From Dipteris shenzhenensis (lineage: Eukaryota > Polypodiophyta > Polypodiopsida > Gleicheniales): 64,000 bases of DNA. The first letter of the stretch is position 1. Every line of letters begins with the position of its first letter. The translations under genes were made by a program, and so were the position numbers. Below, piece after piece: positions 20,850 to 32,110 of this stretch. Location: NCBI GenBank assembly GCA_047967505.1, contig CM106539.1. One strand, 5' to 3'. A model generated the notes under the pieces. That model searched no databases. It saw nothing but the letters and a program-made list of their open reading frames with translations, and was not told the origin of the DNA.

Positions 20850-22735
20850 TGCCATATGAAGAGGGAAGGAATGGGAAAGAGGGAGGAGGGAAGGGAAAGA
20901 TGGAAGAGGGATGGAAGGGGAGGAGGGAATGGCAAGAGGAATGCATATATATATGAGGGGAAGAGGGAAGAAAAAGATGGAAGAGGGAAGGAAGGGGAGG
21001 AGGGAAAGGCAAGAGGAAAGCCATATACATATGAAGGGAAGAGGGAAGGAGATGATGGAATGATAATGGGGAAGAAATAGAGAAGGGAAAGAGGGAAGGG
21101 AAAGCGAGAATGGAAGAGGGAAGAGGGAATGGGGAAGAGGGCAAGAGGGAAGGGAAAAACAGAAGGGAAGGGAAGAAGGGGGATACACCATATTTATGCA
21201 TTTGCATCCAAGAAGAGGGTAGAGGATAGCATATACATATGAGAAGAGGGAAGGAAAGGGGAAGAGGGAAGAGGGAATGGAAAGAGGGAAGAGAGTGGCA
21301 ATAGGGAAGGAATATGGAAATGCAATAGGAAAGAGGAATAGGGAAGAGCATAGGGGATAGCTTATGCATATGCAAATGAGAAGAGGGAATATGGAAAAGA
21401 GGAGAGTAGGGGAAGGGGAAGTGGAAGGAAAAGAGAGAAGGGAAGGGAAGATGGAAGAGGGTAGGGTATATAATCAGATATGAGAAGAGGGAAGAGGATA
21501 GTGGAAGGGAAAGAGAGAAGCCAAGGGAAGAGGGAAGAGAGTAGAAGATAGCGTTTTATAAGGGATAGCATATGCATATGCATATGAGAAGAGGGAAGAG
21601 GGAAGAGGGAAGGGAATATGGAAGAGGATAGGGGATAGCTTATGAATATAAGAAGAGGGAAGAGGGAGGAGGGAAGAGGATAGCATATGCAAATGAGAAG
21701 AGGGAAGAGCAAAGAGGGTAGGGGAAGGGAAAAAGAAGCAAAGGGAAGAGGCAAGAAGATATCATTTGAGAAGGGATAGCATGTGAGAAGAGGGTAAGGG
21801 GAGAGGGAAGATGGAAGAGGGAAGGGGAAGGGGAAGAGGGATATGCATTTGAGAAGACAAAAGAGGGTAGAGGATAGCATATGCATATGCATATGAGAAG
21901 AGGGAAGAGGATATGGTAAGGGGAAGTGGGGAGGCAAAGAGGGAAGGTAAGGCAATAGGGTATGGTAAGGGGAAGAGGGGAGGCAAAGAGATAAGGGAAG
22001 CGAAGAGGGAAGAGGGTAGGGGATGGCATATTAATATGCATATTAGAAAAGGGAAGAGGCTAGAGGATAGCATATGCATATGAGATGAGGGAAGATGGAA
22101 GAGGGTAGGGGAAGAGGAAAGGGGAAGGGGGAAGGGGAAGCGTGAAGGGAAGGGAAGAGGGTAGAGGGTAGCATATGCATATGGCTATAAGCCGAGGCAA
22201 GAGGGAAGAAGTTAGGGGAAGGGGAAGAGGAAAGGTGAAGAGAGAAGGGAGGGGAAGCGAGAAGAAGGTGGGGGAAGGGAACGACAAAAGGGAAATAGAG
22301 AAGGGAAAGGGAGAGGGAAGAGGGTAGGGGAAATCATATGAGAAGGGGTAACATATGAGAAGTAAAAGGTAGGGCAAGAAGGAATAGGGAAGAGGTTAGG
22401 GCAAGGGGAAGAGGTATATGCATATGAGAAGAGGGAAGAGGGTAGAGGATAGCATATGAATATGAGAAGAGGGAAGATGATATGGGATAACATATGCATA
22501 TGCATATGAAGAGCAAAGAGGGATCAGGAAAGAGGGTAGATGATAGCATATGCATATGCATATGAGAAGAGGGAAGAATGGAGAGCATCGGGGAAGAGGG
22601 AAGGAACAAGGAACAAGGAACATAGAACATGGAAGAGGGAAGGGGAAGAGGTCCAAAGCATATGCATATGCATACAACATATCAGGGGAAGAGGGAATAG
22701 GAAGGGAAAGAGGGAAGAGGACATCAGATTATTTC
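20850..22735 (+). repeat. Polypurine minisatellite with CATATGCATATG spacers, ~1.9 kb
   Basis: The plus strand is almost all purine, built from GGGAAGAGG, GGAAGAGGGAA and GGGTAGAGGATAG variants. Every 50-150 bp the run is broken by CATATG or CATATGCATATG, a short palindrome usually preceded by GATAG or AGCAT and followed by AGAAGAGGGAAG. Apparent ORFs in several frames are by-products of the repeat. Long purine/pyrimidine segregation can form triplex DNA. Confidence 0.93.
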
Positions 22736-23000
22736 AATATACTTCTTGGTGTATGTTTGCTCTTTCCTACTGCTATCGTAGGAAGAGCTAGGTATTCTAT
22801 GTTTGCAGGGTTCCGAGGCTTTTTGTCACCTACAGATATATTGGGATTGTCGGTTGTAGTATATGAGTAGCTTAGGACCTCGAGTCGTGTTCTGGTGAGA
22901 GACGTAGGCTTAAGTGTGGTAAGCAAACAAAGTGCAAGCATGTGTAAAAGGAACATAAACCATCTTTGTTGAGGTAATGAAGGCTTTCGCCTTCATTGGG
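22736..23000. other. Unique spacer, no gene
   Basis: Contains a small hairpin GAAGGCTTTCGCCTTC near 22980. Nothing else was recognised. Confidence 0.5.
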
Positions 23001-23084
23001 GGTTGTAGGGTTTAGGAGGAGTTTAAGGGTTCAAAAGGAGGTTCCAGGGTTTAGAAAGAGTTCCAGGGTTTAGAAGGAGGTTCC
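23001..23084 (+). repeat. Telomere-like minisatellite, left half
   Basis: Variants of a 20-bp unit, GTTCCAGGGTTTAGAAGGAG. The array resumes at 28571 after the Copia insertion. The final GTTCC (23080-23084) is one copy of the Copia target duplication. Confidence 0.85.
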
Positions 23085-23382
23085 TGTAAAGAATGAGGGA
23101 GAGAGATAGGAGACTCAAGTTCAGCTTTCTTCACAACACACAAAAAAGAGAGGACACAAGGTTGGAGGGTGAAGCCTTTCTTCACTTTTGCACACAACAA
23201 CTATACAATAGAAGAGGGAAATACCCTATATGTCAAAACCTAGAATACGTGGTTCATATGTGAACCCAAACCAAAAACATACGTGGTAGTCTAACTACAC
23301 CACGAGTACAACTAACATAGGCGGTGACATAAATGATAGTCATCCAGGAGATATGTCGGGGATAGAGCTTGATATCTCAACA
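23085..23382 (-). repeat. Copia 3' LTR
   Basis: 298 bp. Reads TGTTGAGATATC...TTTACA on the minus strand and contains the last ~14 codons of the polyprotein. Confidence 0.95.
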
Positions 23383-26300
23383 CTCCCCCTCAAGCTCAAA
23401 TCCATCTCACGTACACCAAGCAAGCTCCTAAATCTGCGAAGCTTCTCGGTACCCAATGCCTTCGTGAAGATATCAGCCACCTGCTCCTCAGTGCTGACAT
23501 AGACAAGATCAATCTCACCAGCTAGAACCTTCTCTCTCACAAAGTGATAATGCACCTCAATGTGCTTCGTTCTAGCATGATAAACTGGGTTATTAGCAAG
23601 CATGATGCTGCTAATGTTGTCACAATGAATGACAACTGCTGCATGAACTGACTGTCCCATATCTGCAAGTAGCTTCCGTAACCAAGCTACCTCACATGCA
23701 GCCATTGCTGCACCCCTGTACTCAGCCTCTGTGCTCGACAAGGCAACTGTTGGCTGCTTCTTGCTGCTCCAACTGATGGCACCACTCCCAAGGGAAAACA
23801 TAAAACCACTAGTAGATCTCCTGTCTGAGACACTACCAGCCCAGTCAGCATCTGTGTATCCATGTACCTGTAATGCACACCCAGCTTCATAAAACAGTCC
23901 ATAATGCAATGTGGACTTCACATACCGCAGTATGCGCCTAGCCGCATCCAAATGTGGCTTCCTCGGTGCCTGCATAAACTGACTCACCAGCCCCACAGCA
24001 TAGCTCAAATCTGGTCTGGTTATAGTCATGTAAATCAAGCTACCTACTATGCGCCTGTACATAGTAATATCTTCAAGAAGCTCACCTGACTCTGCATTGA
24101 GCTTCACATTCTGCTCCAATGGAACAGAGATAGGCTTACAGCCTGTCATCCCATATTTGGACAGCATGTCCAAACCATATTGCCTTTGCAACAGCCATAT
24201 CCCACTCGGGGATCTAATAACCTCAATGCCCAAGAAGTAACGCAGCTCTCCCAAATCCTTCATCTCAAATTTCTGCTTCAACAGCAGCTTCACTTTATTA
24301 ATGTATGCATCACTATCACCTGTAATAATCAAGTCATCAACATAGATGACTATAAGCACAATCCCTCTGTTTGTCCTTTTCACATAAAGTGAAAAATCTG
24401 AATTGGAAATCTGAAATCCAATAGTGACAAGATATTGCCCTATCTTGTCTGACCATGCCCTTGGCGCCTGTTTTAAGCCATACAAGGCTTTGTGCAACCT
24501 GCATACAAAATCGGGATGTGCATTATCCTCATAACCTTCTGGCTGCATCATATAAACCTCTTCCTGCAAATCTCCATGCAAGAAGGCATTTTTCACATCC
24601 ATCTGATGCAAAGACCATCCCTTTGCAGCAGCCATAGCAATTACTGCTCTCACGGTTGCCATCCTTGCAACTGGGCTGAAAGTTTCCTCATAGTCAATTC
24701 CATATGTCTGTGCAAAACCTTTGGCAACCAATCTTGCCTTGTACCTGCTAACAGACCCATCAGCATTGTGCTTTACTTTGTAAACCCACTTGCAGCCAAT
24801 AGCCTTCTTATCATGAGGCAAAGGCATCAAATCCCAAGTGTGGTTTGCATCCAAGGCAGCCATCTCTTCATCCATAGCTGCTTCCCAATTTTTATGCCCT
24901 GCTGCATCCTCAAAAGATGTGGGCTCTGGCTCCTCTAGAACCTTGACCATATAAGCATAGTGATGTGCTGTATACCCATCATATCTCAGCCTGTCAACTG
25001 GATACTTAATACGAGTGGACCTCCGTACAACGGGATCAGTTGCAGGCGTCTTTAAATCATGCCTGCTTTTCCTTGCACCAGGTGTAACAACAGAAGGAAT
25101 CCCAAGTTCCTCATCAAGGCTCATTTCAGAGCCGCTTGACTCTCCATCAACATGAGAGCTACCAGCAGACACATCAAATACTGGAGCATGGTCCACTTTT
25201 TCTTTTCCCTTATGTGATACCTGCACAACACTATCAGGACTGCCATGTGACGATTCACTAGATCTCAATCTCCCTGTCCATGCATTAGATCCACTAGTAG
25301 AGGACTCTCTGGGTCCACTCAAGGCTTGAGATTGTTGTTCTGCATTTATTGCAGCATTCCCATTTCCTGCATCTGCATCTCCTACCATAACAGTTGGTGC
25401 ATACCAGCTGCTCATTTCATCAAAAACAACATCTCTGCTCACTTGCATTTTGCGGGTGGAAGGGTTATAACAGCGATACCCTTTCTGGTGCTGAGCATAT
25501 CCAATAAAGATGCATTTTTCTGCCTTTGGATCCAGCTTTGTTCTCTTCTCATCAGGAACATGAACATAAGCTATGCAACCAAATACCTTCAAGTGAGAAA
25601 TATCTGGTTTTTGGCCTGTATACATTTCTTCAGGCGTCATGCCATGGACAGCTGCAGTGGGGGTTCTGTTCATAATATAAACAGCAGTTGCTACTGCTTC
25701 AGCCCAAAAATAATCAGGCATGTTTTTCTCATTTAGGATCGCCCGTCCTACTTCTGCAATATGCCTGTTCTTCCTTTCTGCAACCCCATTCTGCTGAGGG
25801 GTAGACCTGCATGAGTACTTCCTTTGAATTCCCTGTTCTTTCAGATATTCACAAAATTCTTCTGAAAAGTACTCTCCCCCTCCATCAGATCTTAGCACTT
25901 TAATATGCACACCTTTCTCTTTTTCAACCATGGCCTTAAAAGCCTTGAAATGGCTGAACACTTCACTTTTGTGCTTCATAAAATAAATCCACACCTTCCT
26001 AGTGTAGTCATCAATAAACGTGACATAATAATGGCATCCACCAATAGAAGCAGCTTTGGTTGTCCAAACATCTGAATGGATCACTTCCAAAGGTCTTCTG
26101 CTCACCTTAGCATTTTTGGGAAATGCATGTCTGGCCTGCTTACCCATTTGGCATGCTTCACATACCTTTTGCATTCCCTCAACTCTGAATTTAGGCAAAC
26201 CTGCAACAATGTTTTTCGTTTGCATAGATTTCAGCCTTTGTATATTCACGTGCCCAATGCGCTTGTGCCATATCTCAATATCTGCAATGACACCTTTCCC

Positions 26301-27722
26301 ATGCGCAAACATAGCAGCTTTCACCTCAGGCATATCAACATCCAAGGTGAACATTCTTCCATTTTTGTTGCCTTTCGCAACCAAGCGGCATTTATTTTTC
26401 AGGTCTTCAACGAAGCATCCATCAGGATTAAATCTAACCTGCAGACCTTGCTCAACCATCTGGCCAACTGAAACCAGGTTCTTAGTGATTTTTGGAACAT
26501 GAAGTACATCTGCCAAGTACTTCGTTTTGCCATCCTGCATAGCCAATGGCACTTTACCAACCTGCGTAATTGGGTGCGCAGTATCATCACCTGTTTCAAC
26601 ATAACCTGGCTTATCCAAATTTCTAACATCATGAAACCACTCACCATGACTGGTCATGTGGTTAGAGGCACCCGAATCAACATACCAAACATCATTGCAA
26701 GCTGCAGCATCTCCTGACATGGAGTTAACCATATGCTGCATCACAAAAAGGTGCTCATTTCTGTCGTCACCATGCCCACTTGATGATGCATAGTTGCTTT
26801 GCTGCAACTTTCCACTTTTGATGTCATTCTGCTTTTTATAGCATGTATTCTCCTTGTGTCCAGGCTTTCCACAATAATAGCATTCTATGATGCTATTTAC
26901 TTGCTGGTTCCTTTGCCATGAACCACGGCCTCTTTGGCTCCCCCTGCCTCTAGAACTACCACGTCCTCCTCCATAGGACTGGTTTTCCTGTTGTTGCTGT
27001 TGGTTCTGATTTCCTGCACGGCCACCAGAACGGCCTCTTCCTCTACCTCTGCCTCTACCTGTATTCGAGTAGAAAGCAGTCTCTTGAGAAGTTGAGGTGG
27101 CTGAACCACCATTCCTTTGCTCTTCACTCAGCAAGAGAGCAATAAGTTCCTGAAAATCAGGAAATGTTTCACGGACTCCAATGGATGTCCGAAATTGTGC
27201 ATAATCTTTCCCAAGACCATTCAAGGTCACGGACACTAAGTCCTCATCATCAACAGGTGCTCCAATGGAGGCAAGAGAATCTGCAAGGCCTTTCACCTTC
27301 AAGGAATACTCATTTATATTCAGATTTTTCCTTTGCACATTGTGCAACTCCTGCTTTAGCTGCATCTTTCGTGCTTTGGTATTTGTGCTATACAGCTTCA
27401 CCAATGTATCCCATGCCTCCTTAGGCATCTCTAGATCCTGTATATGCACAATCATAGAATCTGAAATGCTAACGGACAGCCAATATAGGCATTTTCTAGC
27501 TTTTTCATGCCATTCTTTAAAGGCCTTCAATTCAGCAGGAGTGGGAGCAGCACCCAAAACTGGTTCTGCAGTTTCACCACTGATGTAATCCCAAACTCCC
27601 TTTCCCATAAAGAAGTTTGTCATCCTGAACTTCCATGCTTGGAAGTTGTTCTTGTCAAGCTTCTCACTGACAATGGTAGACAGATTCTCAGACATTTTAC
27701 AAATCACGAATTGCAACAGCAA
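23340..27722 (-). CDS. Copia Gag-Pol polyprotein, 1460 aa
   Basis: One frame encodes all Copia domains in order. Gag (about 10-230) is followed by a Gly/Arg/Gln-rich linker and a zinc knuckle at 281-294 (CYYCGKPGHKENTC). Protease has DSGAS with Asp349. Integrase has a zinc-binding HH-CC region near 475-520, then the triad Asp551, Asp613, Glu649; the last two are 35 residues apart as in DD(35)E. Reverse transcriptase starts near WVYKVKHNADGS and has YVDD at 1127-1130. RNase H has Asp1291, Glu1332 and Asp1368. The stop lies inside the 3' LTR. Met1 is the longest start; Met10 (MSENLS) looks closer to related Gags. All catalytic residues I can check are intact. Known role: copy-and-paste retrotransposition. 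Confidence 0.97.
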   Translation of the reverse strand: MLLQFVICKMSENLSTIVSEKLDKNNFQAWKFRMTNFFMGKGVWDYISGETAEPVLGAAPTPAELKAFKEWHEKARKCLYWLSVSISDSMIVHIQDLEMPKEAWDTLVKLYSTNTKARKMQLKQELHNVQRKNLNINEYSLKVKGLADSLASIGAPVDDEDLVSVTLNGLGKDYAQFRTSIGVRETFPDFQELIALLLSEEQRNGGSATSTSQETAFYSNTGRGRGRGRGRSGGRAGNQNQQQQQENQSYGGGRGSSRGRGSQRGRGSWQRNQQVNSIIECYYCGKPGHKENTCYKKQNDIKSGKLQQSNYASSSGHGDDRNEHLFVMQHMVNSMSGDAAACNDVWYVDSGASNHMTSHGEWFHDVRNLDKPGYVETGDDTAHPITQVGKVPLAMQDGKTKYLADVLHVPKITKNLVSVGQMVEQGLQVRFNPDGCFVEDLKNKCRLVAKGNKNGRMFTLDVDMPEVKAAMFAHGKGVIADIEIWHKRIGHVNIQRLKSMQTKNIVAGLPKFRVEGMQKVCEACQMGKQARHAFPKNAKVSRRPLEVIHSDVWTTKAASIGGCHYYVTFIDDYTRKVWIYFMKHKSEVFSHFKAFKAMVEKEKGVHIKVLRSDGGGEYFSEEFCEYLKEQGIQRKYSCRSTPQQNGVAERKNRHIAEVGRAILNEKNMPDYFWAEAVATAVYIMNRTPTAAVHGMTPEEMYTGQKPDISHLKVFGCIAYVHVPDEKRTKLDPKAEKCIFIGYAQHQKGYRCYNPSTRKMQVSRDVVFDEMSSWYAPTVMVGDADAGNGNAAINAEQQSQALSGPRESSTSGSNAWTGRLRSSESSHGSPDSVVQVSHKGKEKVDHAPVFDVSAGSSHVDGESSGSEMSLDEELGIPSVVTPGARKSRHDLKTPATDPVVRRSTRIKYPVDRLRYDGYTAHHYAYMVKVLEEPEPTSFEDAAGHKNWEAAMDEEMAALDANHTWDLMPLPHDKKAIGCKWVYKVKHNADGSVSRYKARLVAKGFAQTYGIDYEETFSPVARMATVRAVIAMAAAKGWSLHQMDVKNAFLHGDLQEEVYMMQPEGYEDNAHPDFVCRLHKALYGLKQAPRAWSDKIGQYLVTIGFQISNSDFSLYVKRTNRGIVLIVIYVDDLIITGDSDAYINKVKLLLKQKFEMKDLGELRYFLGIEVIRSPSGIWLLQRQYGLDMLSKYGMTGCKPISVPLEQNVKLNAESGELLEDITMYRRIVGSLIYMTITRPDLSYAVGLVSQFMQAPRKPHLDAARRILRYVKSTLHYGLFYEAGCALQVHGYTDADWAGSVSDRRSTSGFMFSLGSGAISWSSKKQPTVALSSTEAEYRGAAMAACEVAWLRKLLADMGQSVHAAVVIHCDNISSIMLANNPVYHARTKHIEVHYHFVREKVLAGEIDLVYVSTEEQVADIFTKALGTEKLRRFRSLLGVREMDLSLRGSVEISSSIPDISPG
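23383..23396 (-). promoter_or_regulatory. Copia polypurine tract
   Basis: The minus strand reads TTGAGGGGGAG immediately before the 3' LTR. Confidence 0.8.
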
Positions 27723-28260
27723 CCTGTAAACACAGCAAATGCCTCAGAAAGGCAAATAGCAAAACTTCTGCAAAGAGCCTCACAAGGGCAGATCTGCAAC
27801 ACTGACGAAAGTGGTATTTCACCACACAGTCACTTCCTTGTGACGATTTTGCATCAATAGGCAACAGGCATGAATCTGCAACTCCCAATATCTCTGCACA
27901 TAGGCATACGATGCAATTTCTGTGGCACCTTTCCACCGACTAGCCGCGCGGTGGTCGCACAGCAAAAACAGGGCCTTTTTCTGAGTGCCTGCGAAGAACT
28001 TCCGCCTTCAAAACGGGCCCCGAAACGGCCTCAAATCAGAAAAATAAAGTCACCAAGGGCTTAGCCCTGTCTCGCAGCATATACTGCGCTCTCGCCGCAC
28101 CGCGAAGGGCCTCTCAATCTGAAGCAGTGCACTCCTGCACTTCTGGCTGTGCTACCTGCAGAGATTTGCTCCCAAACTCGAAATAGGAAAGCTACACTGG
28201 TCCTCTTACCAGGACACCACAAACTTGGCTAGCTTTCTTGAGCTCCTTACCACGAACAAG

Positions 28261-28272
28261 GCTCTGATACCA
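28261..28272 (-). promoter_or_regulatory. Copia primer binding site
   Basis: TGGTATCAGAGC on the minus strand, directly after the 5' LTR; matches initiator methionine tRNA. About 540 bp of leader lies between it and the ORF. Confidence 0.94.
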
Positions 28273-28570
28273 TGTAAAGAATGAGGGAGAGAGATAGGAG
28301 ACTCAAGTTCAGCTTTCTTCACAACACACAAAAAAGAGAGGACACAAGGTTGGAGGGTGAAGCCTTTCTTCACTTTTGCACACAACAACTATACAATAGA
28401 AGAGGGAAATACCCTATATGTCAAAACCTAGAATACGTGGTTCATATGTGAACCCAAACCAAAAACATACGTGGTAGTCTAACTACACCACGAGTACAAC
28501 TAACATAGGCGGTGACATAAATGATAGTCATCCAGGAGATATGTCGGGGATAGAGCTTGATATCTCAACA
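28273..28570 (-). repeat. Copia 5' LTR
   Basis: 298 bp, identical to the 3' LTR. Confidence 0.95.
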
Positions 28571-28690
28571 GTTCCAAGGTTTAGAAGGAGGTTCTAGGGT
28601 TTAGAAAGAGTTCCAGGGTTCAGAAGGAGGTTCTAGGGTTTAGAAGGAGTCCAGGGTTAGAAGGAGGATCCAAGGTTCAGAGTAGAGTAC
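28571..28690 (+). repeat. Telomere-like minisatellite, right half
   Basis: Continues the 20-bp units of 23001-23084 (GTTCTAGGGTTTAGAAGGAG and variants) after the Copia element. Confidence 0.85.
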
Positions 28691-28794
28691 ATGGTGGAGA
28701 ACTCGTCTCCCTCGTAGATCATGGAGTTTAAGGGTTGAGGAACAAAGGGTTTAGGAAAGCATAGGAGTGGGAAAGGAAGAAGGTGTAAGAGCAT

Positions 28795-28950
28795 GGGGGA
28801 AAGAAGAGGGAGGAGGAAGGAGGAGGAGGGAGGAGGAGGAGAGAGGACGAGGAGGAGGAGGGAGGAGGAGGAGGAGGAGGGAGGAGGAGGAGGGAGGAGG
28901 AGAGGGAGAGGATGGGTTGCAAGGTTGGAGGAGAGGGGAGGAGGAGTTGC
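28795..28950 (+). repeat. GGA-rich low-complexity tract
   Basis: Runs of GGAGGAGGAGGGA. Frames that translate through it are repeat artefacts. Confidence 0.85.
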
Positions 28951-29109
28951 AAGGTTAGGACATGCTTTTGGACGTGCAGTGCAAGGAAGCATGGACACTT
29001 GAGACAAATGCTTGGAATACCAAAGTAGACTCAACACAATGCCCCAAAGAGTGTGGGCTTCATTCCATTCTGGGGTATTTATACAAGTTGGAGAGCTTCT
29101 CTCTCTGCA

Positions 29110-29291
29110 TGTAACACAAAGTCGTATCACAAAGTTGTAACACAAAGTTGTGTCACAAAGTCGTAACACATTCTCTCTCTTCATGTAAAAGTTGTAACAC
29201 AAAGTTGTTACACAAAGTCGTAACACAAAGTTGTGTCTAGAAGTTGTAACACAAAGTTGTAACACAAAGTTGTATCACAAAGTTGTAACAC
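29110..29291 (+). repeat. 13-bp minisatellite GTTGTAACACAAA
   Basis: About a dozen units of GTTGTAACACAAA with variants GTCGTAACACAAA and GTTGTATCACAAA, interrupted once by TTCTCTCTCTTCATGTAAAA. Confidence 0.88.
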
Positions 29292-29299
29292 CTTCTCTT

Positions 29300-30125
29300 T
29301 CTTCATAAGTTCATGTTGGCACAGAGTCAACAGTGTATCTCACATGTAAAAACTCAAAGCCAGTGAAGAGCGTACATTTATAATCTACTCTTGAAGATCT
29401 TTCCAACAATATGTCACATGAAGGGTGTTGACAAAATCTTGAAATGATTTTTTGAGTCCCCATGTTAAAATGGGCATTAGGATTTATCCTAATTTCCTAA
29501 TATGGTTTTCAAAAGGCAAGCAAGAGGCAAAAGAGACTTAAAAGCAAGAGGCAAGCAACAAACACAAGGCAAGCAAACAAGAATGAGATCAAGAAGAATG
29601 CAAGAGGAAATAGGTATGTCTCTCCCAAAAGGTTTATCCCCTTTTTAGACAAAAAAGTAGTCACGTGTTTCACCTTTACCAATTCATAATGAGTGGAAGG
29701 ATCAAGCAGACTTTTGGGAAGATGGAGGGACAAGTGGAATAGAGAGATGAAGCAAGAATAGTGGAAAGAAACTTAACAAATGGGGGAAGCACTTACCTTG
29801 AGATGGATCTTCTTGGAGAGGCAGGGGGAAGGAAGGGGGAGGCGGGGGGAGGGGAGGCAATGTAGGTGCAGGAGGGTGGAGGGAGGAAGGGGAAGGTGGG
29901 GGAAGGCCCAATTCAAATGATGACAAGAAGGAGCCAATAACAATAAGCACAAAATCGTGATGCAAAATGGCAAAAAACACCTTTATGTTTGGGCTTATTT
30001 TTACACGCATTGGTGAATGTTCAAAAAATAGCATCGGTATATTCCAAGATACTAATGGACATACTGACATTGTGTTCTTTTCCTTGCATTATGCCATTCT
30101 TAACACATGTACTATTTTTTGTGGA
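29300..30125. other. No gene; one G-rich tract
   Basis: A GGGGGAGG-rich patch lies at about 29815-29905. No protein family was recognised. Confidence 0.5.
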
Positions 30126-32110
30126 TGAAGCGCAGTCAAGCATTATCAGAGGACACCCCTGAGCCTAGAACTAAGGCTTGGCTAAATGATAGGGTGCATT
30201 TCTCTTGCAAGTGTTGCAAGTATCAAATTTGACATGAGGGTAATGTGGTGCTAGGACGACTCCAATCCTATGGTAAGTTGTTGCTAGCTACTCATGGACA
30301 ACCAAACATTGGTTGCACTTCTTCCTTAGTGACTCATTGTAGTAAATGTTGTTTCTTACATGTTTACTTGCATTTTTATATATCATCAAGCTATACATTC
30401 ACAAAACATGATGCATGATGAGGAGGAGGGGACTGGCCCTAGTGCTCCTCATATAGCACTACACCCCTACATGGAGAACAAAATATATAGATGAGTTGCA
30501 GGGCATGATAGGTGGGGACATGGATATACATTGGAGGTAAGGGATTCATAGATGCATTTTGATCATGATGTAGGTGCCAAGGATAGTGTCCCTAATCACA
30601 TCATGGATGACATAATGGATGTGTTTTTGAGATACATGACAAGACATGCTCACATGATGTCTGAGGCAAAGAGCATACTCCAAGAGTTGCATTCAACAAG
30701 ATTGTATGATAGTGCATTGATGTCCAAGTTGAGGGCTTCCTTTCCCTCTTGAATTTACAAGCAACGTATGGTTGGTCTGACACTAGCACCTCAACATTAT
30801 TGAGGTTGGTCCCATTCCATCAACATATGCTTATGTAATCTTTTTTGTTCATGTTGAGGACCTTCTTGTTAGATGGGTTGATATTATTGTGGATGGACAA
30901 TTATAAGTTCCTCTAAAAGATGTTTCCTACATCGAATACTTTGCCATCCTCCAAGGACAAGGCAAAGAGATGCTAACGAGAGTGGGGATGGATTACAACA
31001 AGTTCCATGCTTTCCCAATGATTGCAATCTTTTTTCACTTTGAGAAATATTGTCCTGAATGCAGGGCATTTTGCTTCAGAATGGATTTACCAAGAGACAT
31101 CATGCCATTAAAAGTGTTGAGGCAATTTTTTATCACTCTGAGAATACAACATATTTTCAAGTTCAAGTCCATAGCATAGATCATGACATGCCATGCACAC
31201 ACAACTCTATGGATAGTGTATTGAGGGTGCTTCTAGATTGTGTTGCTTGGAAGCACATAGACCATGTGTCACGATACTTTGATATCGAGCCACGTAACCC
31301 TACGCCTTGGACTTGCCATGCATGGCATGAATCCATTTGGTCCACACTCTACATCTTGGTCTACATGGCCCATGGTTCTAGTGAATTACAACATCCAGCC
31401 TTGGCTTACATTCAAGAAGGGACATCTTTTACTTTCCTCCTTGTGCGAGGGAAGTGCAAGACAAATAACATGGATGTGTATATGGAACCATTGATAGATG
31501 AGCTCCAAACACTCTGGATGGGTATTTTGGTGTTCAATATATTGAGGGCTTCGTGACACAAGGATGCCATCACTAGTTAGGGAATCTTGATGTGGACTAT
31601 GCATGACTTTCTAGGTTTAGGGAAATGCTCAAGTATGATTTTTCTTTCTTGTTTTTTCTTCATGGTAATACATCGCTACATGTAAGGGTCAGCATGGAAA
31701 TAATCTAGGTTCAATGCATGGAGGTCTCCAAACTAGTGGTTATCATGCTTTCCTTCTCTATGTTCCTTGTTTGGAGGTTCAATACTCCAAACACTTAAGA
31801 AAAATGGTTTAAGAGGTGAATTCAAGGTACCTACTAGTTGACCATCTTGTGCATGAGGGGATAATTGGCCCTAAACCATTGATGATGCAGGTGGATGATT
31901 GGTATGTGACTTGACATGCCAAAAGGGGAGTATCATGTTGAGGGCAAGAAGCAACTTCCCATCTTCCATAAGCTTCCTTAGTGGGGACATCTTTAGATCA
32001 ACCACTTTTCTGATCCCATGCACATCTTCAAGAATGTGGGTGCTTCTATTTGGGAACACTTGGTTGGTGATGTGATAGGGACACATTGGGAGCATGCAGT
32101 ATGTATGTGT
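30126..32110 (+). pseudogene. Second CACTA TNP2-like transposase relic
   Basis: The start (about 30126-30310) has FSCKCCKYQI and a following ATHGQP stretch like the TNP2 N-terminus. 31110-31180 reads RQFFITLRIQHIFKFKSIA. 31264-31494 carries LRLGLAMHGMNPFG, WPMVLVNYNIQPW and KKGHLLLSSL of the Transposase_21 core, with a shift to MDVYMEPLIDELQTLW. Around 32005-32075 reads DPMHIFKNVGASIWEHLVG. Several frameshifts and stops show it is dead, and more decayed than the copy at 12092-18433. No termini were found. Confidence 0.8.

Larger units (their letters stand above)
23085..28570 (-). mobile_element. Complete autonomous Ty1/Copia retrotransposon
   Basis: 5486 bp with 298-bp LTRs (23085-23382, 28273-28570) that are identical as far as I can read. 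The target duplication is GTTCC (23080-23084, 28571-28575). The primer site, polypurine tract and one unbroken polyprotein ORF are all present on the minus strand. Nothing needed for transposition seems missing, so it inserted recently and may still move. It lies inside the 20-bp minisatellite array. Confidence 0.97.

Noticed and set aside
20758-22870. Many long Pro/Ser/Leu/Phe-rich frames
   Set aside because: They are translations of the polypurine repeat in several frames at once, with no start context or domain.
24455-27860. Plus-strand frames in the Copia element
   Set aside because: They are antisense to the intact polyprotein.
23001-28690. True telomere or interstitial telomere array
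   Set aside because: Units are 20 bp with only a telomere-like core; perfect TTTAGGG tandem repeats are absent.
28657-29265. 202-codon minus-strand frame rich in Pro and Ser
   Set aside because: It runs through the GGA tract and the 13-bp minisatellite.
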